From positions 124,001 to 188,000 of the forward strand of contig JBBRYI010000004.1 of the NCBI GenBank assembly GCA_038237805.1: a DNA stretch of 64,000 nucleotides. Reading direction: 5' to 3'. Made by a program: the position numbers and the translations under genes. Source of the DNA: JBBQFI01 sp038237805 (GTDB taxonomy: Bacteria > Verrucomicrobiota > Verrucomicrobiia > Chthoniobacterales > UBA10450). This document shows positions 25,460 through 32,050 of this stretch, piece by piece (positions within the stretch are counted from its first letter, which is position 1; each line of letters begins with the position of its first letter). Below the pieces are notes generated by a model that saw nothing but the letters and a program-made list of their open reading frames with translations, did no database searches and was not told the origin of the DNA.

Positions 25460-25777
25460 TCAGGAAAACCGAACGTCTTTTCCGGGATCCATCTCGAAAT
25501 CGAGCGTGAGCGAATCGGCTGTATTCGGCTTGATCACTTCCTCCATGAATTTTACCTGAATCGGATCCTCGCGGAAAATTTCATACTTATCCATCGACTC
25601 GAAATCGATCGCGATGAAGAACGGCCAGGGCAGCTCGGGATCGATTCGCTTGCCGCATTTGATGCTGAGGACTTCGGAAATTTTGAGCAACTGCATGCGC
25701 GCGTTCATCATCATTTCCTCTACTCGTGCCGGGGTAACTTCGGGCTTCAGTTTAAAGAGAACAATGTGATGCACCAT
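25460..25777 (-). CDS. Dabb (stress-responsive alpha/beta barrel) domain protein
   Basis: A 105-residue protein of the Dabb family: 'MVHHIVLFKLKPEVTPARVEEMM' at the N-terminus, the central His-free strand 'FFIAIDFESMDKYEIFREDP', and the C-terminal helix typical of these dimeric ferredoxin-like barrels. Most members have no known reaction; some are polyketide cyclases or plant stress proteins. It stands alone, with ~98 bases to nuoA upstream, so context does not suggest a role. Confidence 0.88.
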   Translation of the reverse strand: MVHHIVLFKLKPEVTPARVEEMMMNARMQLLKISEVLSIKCGKRIDPELPWPFFIAIDFESMDKYEIFREDPIQVKFMEEVIKPNTADSLTLDFEMDPGKDVRFS

Positions 25778-25875
25778 GGGAGGGTAAGGTTTAGGCGGGG
25801 ACTACGTTTCGCGCAAGAGATAAACGGCATCCGCAACTTCGCCTGCAATCAAGCGCAGGTTGCTATCTACAAAAA

Positions 25876-26247
25876 TTATGGTTTCCAATCGAACGCGCCT
25901 TTTTTTAGCGCGTAGGCGTAGCCGACCATCAGGATGGAGACGAAGCTGAGCATGCTCCAGAAAATGGTTTTACTCTGCACGATCATTTCTTTGTAAACCA
26001 CGGCCCACGGATACATGAACACGATCTCCAAATCGAAAAGGATGAAGAGCATCGCGACGAGGTAGAACTTGACGCTGAACCGTGGAATGGCTTCACCCAC
26101 CGGAACCATGCCGCATTCGTAGGGGGTGTCTTTGACACGAGTGCGCCGTCCCGTTTTGCCCAAAATGACGCTCACCAATATCGCCGAGACCGCAAATCCG
26201 ACAGCGACCACGAGTTGAAGCAGGACTGGTATGTAATCGCGGAGCAT
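25876..26247 (-). CDS. nuoA: NADH-quinone oxidoreductase subunit A
   Basis: A 123-residue, three-helix membrane subunit of respiratory complex I. Diagnostic are the Cys-bearing loop 'DTPYECGMVPVGEAIPRFSVKFYLVAMLFILFDLEIVF' region (around residues 40-77) and 'MYPWAVVYKE'. The usual partners nuoB-N are absent here: the downstream gene encodes a Dabb protein. Complex I genes must therefore be split in this genome, or this is an extra nuoA copy. It lies 14 bases after a small hypothetical gene and is probably cotranscribed with it. Confidence 0.95.
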   Translation of the reverse strand: MLRDYIPVLLQLVVAVGFAVSAILVSVILGKTGRRTRVKDTPYECGMVPVGEAIPRFSVKFYLVAMLFILFDLEIVFMYPWAVVYKEMIVQSKTIFWSMLSFVSILMVGYAYALKKGAFDWKP

Positions 26248-26261
26248 TCCGCTGGGGTCTG

Positions 26262-26600
26262 TTACTTCACCGGGGTCGGAATTTGCCTCATGGCCGCCGC
26301 GTTCGGATGGCCATTTTGCGGCGCGATGGCTTGAGCCAGAGCTGCAGGGAGGCCCTTGTACTTTTTGCCAGTCTTTTTTACGGCACCCCGCGCCACCAGA
26401 TTCTGCAATTTCTCATAGGCTCGCAAGCGAAGCATCTCCTCACCGCCGCTGGCGGCGTTTCGCGCCCGAAGGTTTTCGTGCACGATGTCGAAGAGCTGCT
26501 TGAACTCGAACGATGCACGTCGGGAAAGCACCGCGACCAACTCCTCGGTCACGAGATCAGGAACACGGCGGGAAAACGCGTTTTTCTTGAGAATAGCCAT
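26262..26600 (-). CDS. Hypothetical protein upstream of nuoA
   Basis: A 112-residue basic protein with no transmembrane segment. The N-terminal ~85 residues are helical, with alternating charged and hydrophobic positions ('ELVAVLSRRASFEFKQLFDIV', 'RLRAYEKLQNLVARGAVKKTGKKYKGL') that resemble a winged-helix fold ending in a basic wing; this is a guess. The C-terminus is disordered. The ~115 bases upstream are AT-rich and may hold the promoter for this gene and nuoA. Confidence 0.65.
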   Translation of the reverse strand: MAILKKNAFSRRVPDLVTEELVAVLSRRASFEFKQLFDIVHENLRARNAASGGEEMLRLRAYEKLQNLVARGAVKKTGKKYKGLPAALAQAIAPQNGHPNAAAMRQIPTPVK

Positions 26601-26716
26601 AGGGTGGCAACCGTAACACGTTTTGGCGTAACTGCAGCTCTTTTATCTGGCAAAACCAAATAATTAGCTCGCAATCGGTCGTCTGAAAACTAAGACACAA
26701 TGACCCGCATGATCGT

Positions 26717-28525
26717 CTACGGCGTTGTGTTGGGATTGGGCGATGGCAGAGGGGTCGGGGATCGTCCGCCGGGCGGCGAAAATGAAGGAACCAGATTTGA
26801 AAACGCGCCCCCATGCGCTTGTTGCCGGTACCACATGCCTGCGGCTACACCGACCAAGGCCGCACCGGCTGCCGCCTGATAAATTGTCACTGGCCCGACC
26901 GACTCGGTCACGTATCCATCTGTTTGATAATTTTGCGACATTACGATCGGACTCAGATGCTTTGTGACCGCTTCCGGGGGCGGAAACTTGCTCAGGTCGA
27001 CATTCTCATTCACCGAGGGTACGAATGCGGCGCTCATCATGAGCAATGGTCGAATCGCCGCATCGACTCGCATATAGAGGAGCGCTGCATCTACGTAGAA
27101 GAACGCTTGTTTCGCTGGCGGAACCGCGGCTTCGGCCTTCCGAAAATTTTCAGATGATGCGAGTTCGGATTTTGCCGCGGCGCTGCGCTTCACCGCCGCT
27201 TCGACGACGCTCTCATTGGAGCCGGCGATTAGCATCTTATCCGACAGCGCGAGTGTGGGCGCGATTGAAAAGAGACGTCCCCCGGTCGGCATCGAAAAAT
27301 ATTTCACTCCATCTTTCTCCTGTTGCGTCCAGGTTCCGCCCTCCGCGGACGTGGTCATTTTGGTCAGCAGCTGTGCGGCTTTAGCCGGATCTTTCACAGG
27401 TAAACTTGCGGTCATCGTCGGCCATTGCGCGCCTGCCGCCCAATCAGCCAATGCGCCAAGCTCCGGCCCGAATGCCGTGTTCCATTCCTGCATGGTCGTT
27501 CCGCTGCTTGAAACAGCATCCACCAGTTTTTGAAACGCGCCGGGAAGTCCCGGACTGGCCGGCACACCCGATGGCCAATTCATTTGGTTGGATAAATTGA
27601 GGAAACTCGCGAGATAAAAAAAAGTCTCCTTTGTCCCGAGAACCAGAGAACTTCGAGTCAGTGGCCCGGCATCGACCAACTGCGGCATTCCGAGGAAGAG
27701 GACATCGCGAATCTTGCCCCCATCAAAAGTCAGGGCGCCGCAGAAAGCATGAATTTGACGATACACCGCGCTGCTTCCCTGATCGTTGGTTCCACTTGCC
27801 CCCAGCAGAGGCATCACTTTCTCGAAATAGCGATCGACCCGGCCGTAGATCAACGAGCTATAACTCGCCGGCATGTGCTTAAACGCGGCCGAAAATGTCG
27901 AATCTCCCGCGAGCGTAGCCGCGCGATCTTTTAACCGGCCGTCAATGCGATCGAGAATCTCTTTCAACTCCGCCACGTCGTTGGCCGCGAGAAACCAGCT
28001 CCCGTCATAAACGGTCGCGAGCATTTGACCCTTTGCCGTCACCGTTTGAATTTGATGCTGCTGGTATTCCACCACCTCGCTTTTGGCATCCGAAGATTTT
28101 GCCAGCAACTTCGCCCGCCATTTGCTCAGAATTTTTTCCGCGCCGTCCGGCTTCCCTTTGAAACGGAATCCCCCCGCCAATTTCAGACCATTTGTCCATG
28201 AAGTGACGGCGAAGAAAATATCCTTCGGCTCGAGGCGCTCGAATTCCGCCAGGTTTTGGGACGCCGTCCCGGACTTCGGAATTTTCGAGAGCGGCTTTTC
28301 CAGGAAATCGCGCACCTCCGGTTCCTGCCGGATTTTGTAAATATCAGTCTGATGCCATTGGTCGCGCGTGCGGTTGAAATCTGACAGGTGCACGACCAGG
28401 AGAGTGTCGCCCGGCAACAACGAAGTGACTGCCATCGTCGCGTTTTTTTCCGCGACGCGCAGTCCATACCAAATTGCCGCGGCCGCGATCAGCGCGATAA
28501 GAATGAGCCAAAGCAACTTTCTCAT
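26717..28525 (-). CDS. Membrane-anchored hypothetical protein (DUF3352-like)
   Basis: A 602-residue protein with an N-terminal anchor (residues 2-22) and a large exported domain. It has two weakly similar halves, each starting with strand-rich segments such as 'DTLLVVHLSDFNRTRDQW' and later 'TMTASLPVKDPAKAAQLLTKM', which recall the DUF3352 type of Verrucomicrobiota/Planctomycetes proteins. ATG 28525 is chosen so that the anchor starts at the N-terminus; the frame extends to 28564. A second hydrophobic stretch near residues 545-562 ('AAAGAALVGVAAGMW') precedes a Pro/Ser-rich tail. Function unknown. Confidence 0.6.
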   Translation of the reverse strand: MRKLLWLILIALIAAAAIWYGLRVAEKNATMAVTSLLPGDTLLVVHLSDFNRTRDQWHQTDIYKIRQEPEVRDFLEKPLSKIPKSGTASQNLAEFERLEPKDIFFAVTSWTNGLKLAGGFRFKGKPDGAEKILSKWRAKLLAKSSDAKSEVVEYQQHQIQTVTAKGQMLATVYDGSWFLAANDVAELKEILDRIDGRLKDRAATLAGDSTFSAAFKHMPASYSSLIYGRVDRYFEKVMPLLGASGTNDQGSSAVYRQIHAFCGALTFDGGKIRDVLFLGMPQLVDAGPLTRSSLVLGTKETFFYLASFLNLSNQMNWPSGVPASPGLPGAFQKLVDAVSSSGTTMQEWNTAFGPELGALADWAAGAQWPTMTASLPVKDPAKAAQLLTKMTTSAEGGTWTQQEKDGVKYFSMPTGGRLFSIAPTLALSDKMLIAGSNESVVEAAVKRSAAAKSELASSENFRKAEAAVPPAKQAFFYVDAALLYMRVDAAIRPLLMMSAAFVPSVNENVDLSKFPPPEAVTKHLSPIVMSQNYQTDGYVTESVGPVTIYQAAAGAALVGVAAGMWYRQQAHGGAFSNLVPSFSPPGGRSPTPLPSPNPNTTP

Positions 28526-28540
28526 GAGGCCCGAACTGTA

Positions 28541-28597
28541 GCGGCGGTCTCTGACCGTCGCCAAATCAAATGTAGAGGCGCTTGTACCAAGCGCTCC
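28541..28597. repeat. Double-hairpin intergenic repeat
   Basis: Two hairpins in a row: GGCGGTC-TCT-GACCGTCGCC (28543-28562) and GGCGCTTG-TAC-CAAGCGCT (28577-28594), in the gap between xerD and the next minus-strand gene. The strong stems suggest an intergenic repeat or a terminator for xerD. Its sequence is unrelated to the larger palindromic element found elsewhere in the window. No second copy was found here. Confidence 0.55.
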
Positions 28598-28611
28598 TTG
28601 GAAGTTCTCGC

Positions 28612-29514
28612 CTATGCGCGCGGATGAAACTTGCGGTGCACAGCCTTCAATCGCTGCTGGTCTACATGCGTGTAAACCTGCGTTGTTGAAATGTCAGCGT
28701 GCCCCAGCATTTCCTGGATGATGCGCAGATCGGCGCCATTGCTGAGCAAATGCGTCGCAAAGCTATGCCGCAATAAGTGCGGATAAATATTCGCTTCCAA
28801 ACCCGATCGCCGCGCGCATTCCTTTACGATTTGCCAAATGCGCGTCGTCGTTAGTCTCGCCCCGCGCGACGAAAGAAAAATCTCGCTTCCTGTCCGGCGC
28901 TTTAGAAGTTGTGGTCGCTCCGTCGAGATGTAACTCGCCAAAGCCGCGCACGCTTTTTGTCCCACTGGCACCAGCCGCGTCTTGTTCCCTTTGCCGGTCA
29001 CGCGAAGGATGCGCTCGTTCGAGTCAAAATTTTCCAGGCGCGCATTGGCCAGCTCGGAAATGCGCAGCCCGCTCGCGTAAAGTAATTCGAGTATCGCCCG
29101 GTCGCGCAGCCCGAGCGGATGTCGCGTATCGATGCTTTCGATCAACTGTTCCACCTGCAATTCGTTCAACGTCTCCGGCAGATAACGTTCGATCCGCGGC
29201 AAAGTTAGCGTCTCTGTCGGATCGCGCTCCAGTGCGCCTTTGCCCGCGAGAAAGCGGAAGAAAATTTTGAGTGCGACGACGATCAACTTGATCGACGAAG
29301 CGGAAAGTCCACCGCACTTTCGCACACCGAGATATTCGCTGATCAAAGGCAACGTCACCTTGCGCGGTTGCGTGATTTCACGCGCCCGTCCGCACCATTC
29401 CGCAAATTCTGTCAGCGAACGGCGCGTAGATAGCTGATAGTTATCGGAGAGACCGCGCTCGACCGCGAGGAATCGAATGAAGCCATCAATCTCCTGTTCC
29501 ACGCTATGCACCAT
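28612..29514 (-). CDS. xerD: Site-specific tyrosine recombinase XerD-like
   Basis: A 300-residue tyrosine recombinase that, with a partner, resolves chromosome dimers at dif. It has an N-terminal SAM-like core-binding domain (residues 1-90) and a catalytic domain with the expected residues: Arg in 'ASGLRISEL', Lys in 'GKGNKTRLVPV', His-x-x-Arg in 'HLLRHSFATH', His in 'LGHADISTTQVY' and the Tyr nucleophile of that motif. Size and C-terminus match XerC/D rather than phage integrases. Divergent from the UvrB/UvrC-motif gene. No att site or integrated element is evident beside it. Confidence 0.9.
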   Translation of the reverse strand: MVHSVEQEIDGFIRFLAVERGLSDNYQLSTRRSLTEFAEWCGRAREITQPRKVTLPLISEYLGVRKCGGLSASSIKLIVVALKIFFRFLAGKGALERDPTETLTLPRIERYLPETLNELQVEQLIESIDTRHPLGLRDRAILELLYASGLRISELANARLENFDSNERILRVTGKGNKTRLVPVGQKACAALASYISTERPQLLKRRTGSEIFLSSRGARLTTTRIWQIVKECARRSGLEANIYPHLLRHSFATHLLSNGADLRIIQEMLGHADISTTQVYTHVDQQRLKAVHRKFHPRA

Positions 29515-29677
29515 CGAACATCGCCAATGAACAGCAACCTGCGTCGCAAATGGTCGTGTTCGATTCGAATACCTCTTCCTCAGAGAGAGGTGGCCGTCGC
29601 GGTCTAACAGTTGCTCATGCGATCTTGTCTCGATCGCATACGATTTGAGCAGTGCGATTGCCCAAACCGCGCACCCG

Positions 29678-29707
29678 TTGACAAACGAACCTCTAGTGTC
29701 CGATCAT
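29678..29707 (+). promoter_or_regulatory. Possible sigma-70 promoter upstream of the UvrB/UvrC-motif gene
   Basis: A perfect -35-like TTGACA (29678-29683) followed about 17-18 bases later by a poor -10 (CGATCA/GATCAT). It lies in the 200-base divergent region between xerD and the + strand gene at 29716, close to that start. The match is weak at -10. Confidence 0.3.
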
Positions 29708-29715
29708 TAAGCAAC

Positions 29716-30465
29716 ATGAGCTTCGATTTAAATTTGCTGGTGAAAGATTGGCCGCATGAATCCGGCTCGATCAAGGTACGCAAGATCATGGGCCTGGATG
29801 GCCGCGAGAAATTGCAGCTCCGCATCGACCTCGGCTTGCTCCAGATGGAAATGGAAGGACGCCCCGATGGCCAGCGCCCTCACAACGCCGAGTCGTTGCT
29901 CGCGTATCATCAACGTCGCGCCACGCGCGCGGAAGAACGCGGCGAAACTTATCAGCTCACTCCGGAGCAATGCGCCGAGTTGCAGCAGGAAGGCATCCAA
30001 TATTATCACCGTTACCTCAGCCTCTTTCAGATCAACGACTTCCAGGGCGTCATTCGCGACACCCAACGTAACCTCGAGCTTTTTAACTTTGTCGTCACGC
30101 ATACCGACCGGGAAGACGTGGTCTGGAGCTTCCAGCAATTTCGTCCTTACGTCCTGATGATGAACACGCGCGCCAAAGCTTCCATTTTCCTCGGCGAAGG
30201 AAAATTTGCCGAAGCCATGAAGGAGATCGAGCGCGGTCGCGACACCATCACTGAATTCTTTCAACAATCGAATTTCCCCGAGCTCGCGCAAAAAAGTTCC
30301 GAGCTCGCCTTTCTGGAAGAGTGGCTCGAGGAAGTCAGCTCCAAGCGCCCGCTCTCTAAACTCGAGATCATGCAGCGCGAGATGGAAACCGCGATTGCCA
30401 AAGAACTCTATGAGCGCGCCGCCGAGCTACGCGACGCAATCAAGCTACTGCAAGCAGGAAAGTAA
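29716..30465 (+). CDS. UvrB/UvrC-motif protein
   Basis: A 249-residue soluble protein. The C-terminal ~35 residues ('LEIMQREMETAIAKELYERAAELRDAIKLL') are the UvrB/UvrC interaction motif, a helical hairpin also found in McsA-like and other proteins. The N-terminal and middle parts ('LQLRIDLGLLQMEMEGRPDG', 'YYHRYLSLFQINDFQGVIRDTQRNLELF') are helical and TPR-like. I know this arrangement from Verrucomicrobiota and Planctomycetes hypothetical proteins, without a defined role. ATG 29716 is taken because the longer frame (29611) crosses the promoter region. Confidence 0.8.
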   Translation: MSFDLNLLVKDWPHESGSIKVRKIMGLDGREKLQLRIDLGLLQMEMEGRPDGQRPHNAESLLAYHQRRATRAEERGETYQLTPEQCAELQQEGIQYYHRYLSLFQINDFQGVIRDTQRNLELFNFVVTHTDREDVVWSFQQFRPYVLMMNTRAKASIFLGEGKFAEAMKEIERGRDTITEFFQQSNFPELAQKSSELAFLEEWLEEVSSKRPLSKLEIMQREMETAIAKELYERAAELRDAIKLLQAGK

Positions 30466-30486
30466 GACGAGCTGCTGATTGAATTA

Positions 30487-30666
30487 GGAAGCCAGGAAAC
30501 CACGAAGGGATCACGGCGAAAATCCTTCGTCGATTGATTGGGCGATCCGGCGGTTCCCGATTTCTTCCTCATCCAATTGCGACAGATTCTTCAGCGTTCA
30601 TTTTGGGCGATCCAGTGGTCCCCGATTTCTTCCTGATTAAATTCTTCTCCTGGATTCCTGGCTTCC
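30487..30666. repeat. Intergenic unit bounded by 12-base inverted repeats with inner direct repeats
   Basis: The 283-base gap between two + strand genes holds a perfect inverted repeat GGAAGCCAGGAA (30487-30498) / TTCCTGGCTTCC (30655-30666). Inside it two ~33-base direct repeats beginning GGGCGATCC start at about 30540 and 30605 and share CCCGATTTCTTCCT. It has the form of a small mobile or decayed repeat unit; no ORF is inside. Confidence 0.5.
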
Positions 30667-30748
30667 AAATTCAAATCCGCCGAAATCATTGAACGATTGA
30701 GCGAGTTGGTGGTTTAGTGATTTGCTCCGACGACCTTTCACTCGCTAA

Positions 30749-31393
30749 ATGGACAAAGCTCCCAATCCTTCTTTGATCGAGCGCAAGGAACGTTGGGCGC
30801 GCAAAATGAGCGGCAAAGCGAAACCCGCTGCGCGCTCCGAGAACCGGCTTCCGCCAGGACAACATCTCACCCCCGGTTTTCCCGTGCTCGATCTCGGCAT
30901 CCAACCCGACATCCCGCTCACGGAATGGCGCCTCGAAGTCGGCGGCCTCGTCGAAAATCCGCAGACATTCACTTGGGAACAATTCAACGCCCTTCCGCAA
31001 TTCGAAGACGTCAGCGACTTCCACTGCGTCACTACCTGGAGCAAGTTCGATTGCCGCTGGCGCGGCGTCGCTTTCTTTACCCTGGTAGAACTCGTTAGGC
31101 CAAAACCGGAAGTAAAACACGTCCTCTTCACCAGCTACGACGGCTACACCACTAACGTCCGTCTCGAAGACGTGCTCGACGACGACGTCCTTGTCGCCAC
31201 GCAATTCGATAACAAACCCATCCCGCGCGACCACGGCGGCCCCGCGCGCATCATCATCCCAAAACTCTACGCCTGGAAAGGCGCCAAGTTCGTCCGCCAG
31301 ATCGAATTCGTGGCCGAAGACAAGCTAGGCTTCTGGGAAGTGCGCGGTTACAGCAACACCGCCGACCCTTGGACCGAGGATCGATTCTCTTAA
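30749..31393 (+). CDS. Sulfite-oxidase-like molybdopterin-dependent oxidoreductase
   Basis: A 214-residue protein consisting of a single sulfite-oxidase fold molybdenum-cofactor domain, like the short YuiH-type proteins. The Mo-ligand Cys is in 'FHCVTTWSKFDCRW' (around residue 93), and 'FTSYDGYTTNVRLEDVL' and 'HGGPARIIIPKLYAWKGAKFVRQIEF' are conserved cofactor-contacting segments. There is no Tat signal or haem domain, so it is probably cytoplasmic. Substrate unknown. It stands alone; no partner YedZ-like gene is adjacent. Confidence 0.87.
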   Translation: MDKAPNPSLIERKERWARKMSGKAKPAARSENRLPPGQHLTPGFPVLDLGIQPDIPLTEWRLEVGGLVENPQTFTWEQFNALPQFEDVSDFHCVTTWSKFDCRWRGVAFFTLVELVRPKPEVKHVLFTSYDGYTTNVRLEDVLDDDVLVATQFDNKPIPRDHGGPARIIIPKLYAWKGAKFVRQIEFVAEDKLGFWEVRGYSNTADPWTEDRFS

Positions 31394-31426
31394 ATAACCT
31401 ACCGTTGCGGCACTGGCAGGCACTCG

Positions 31427-32050
31427 CTAGTTTGTCATTTCCACTAAGGACCACCGCGTACGTGAATCGCTTCCGTCGAACAGTACGACAATATAATTAC
31501 CTGTCTCTCTTGGGGCACAACGAAGTGGTTTGTTCCCTTGACCTTCAATCAAAAGCGATCCTTCTGCGATTGGGCTGAGCTTAAGAGGATCAATCGACAG
31601 GGCAGCCCCATTCACTTTAATATCAGCCCTCCGTCCTTCGAGAGTCGAAAACGCAAAAAAGTGAGCCCCGCGAGACCTGGCTTGGGGAGGAATGCTGGCA
31701 ATCTTCAATACATTTTTTACCGTACGATCCCTTTGTATAATCCCCAGTTTGTATAGCACGTATAGAGGGGAGATTCCTTCTTTGATCGCAACGTTACTCG
31801 ATGCCCTTTCGCAACTACCATTTGTGAAAGAGAACCCGTGGTTACCAGGTGGCACGCCGAAGCTGCTCGCATAAGCACCAGCGACAAATCCGGCAGGCTT
31901 TATACTCTTTGCATCAATCTGAAAATCAGTCTTTTCTGCAAGACCTACTGCATTAATAAACCCGATGGGAACTAGTGCCCCGTCGTTCTGGCCCGAGCTT
32001 ATAGAGGCTACCAACGTAACCCCTACGATGAAGCTAAAGATTTGTTTCAT
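31427..32050 (-). CDS. Exported protein ending the second pseudopilin cassette
   Basis: A 207-residue secreted protein with a signal peptide ('MKQIFSFIVGVTLVASISSG'). No family is recognised; the mature part is strand-rich with two Cys. Its start overlaps the stop of the large cassette gene by 17 bases, so it is translated with the cassette. The layout matches 18833-19447, although the two proteins do not look alike in sequence. Confidence 0.68.
   Translation of the reverse strand: MKQIFSFIVGVTLVASISSGQNDGALVPIGFINAVGLAEKTDFQIDAKSIKPAGFVAGAYASSFGVPPGNHGFSFTNGSCERASSNVAIKEGISPLYVLYKLGIIQRDRTVKNVLKIASIPPQARSRGAHFFAFSTLEGRRADIKVNGAALSIDPLKLSPIAEGSLLIEGQGNKPLRCAPRETGNYIVVLFDGSDSRTRWSLVEMTN

Noticed and set aside
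28612..29514. xerD as the integrase of a genomic island
   Set aside because: Sequence and size fit housekeeping XerC/D; no tRNA, direct repeats or phage genes are next to it.
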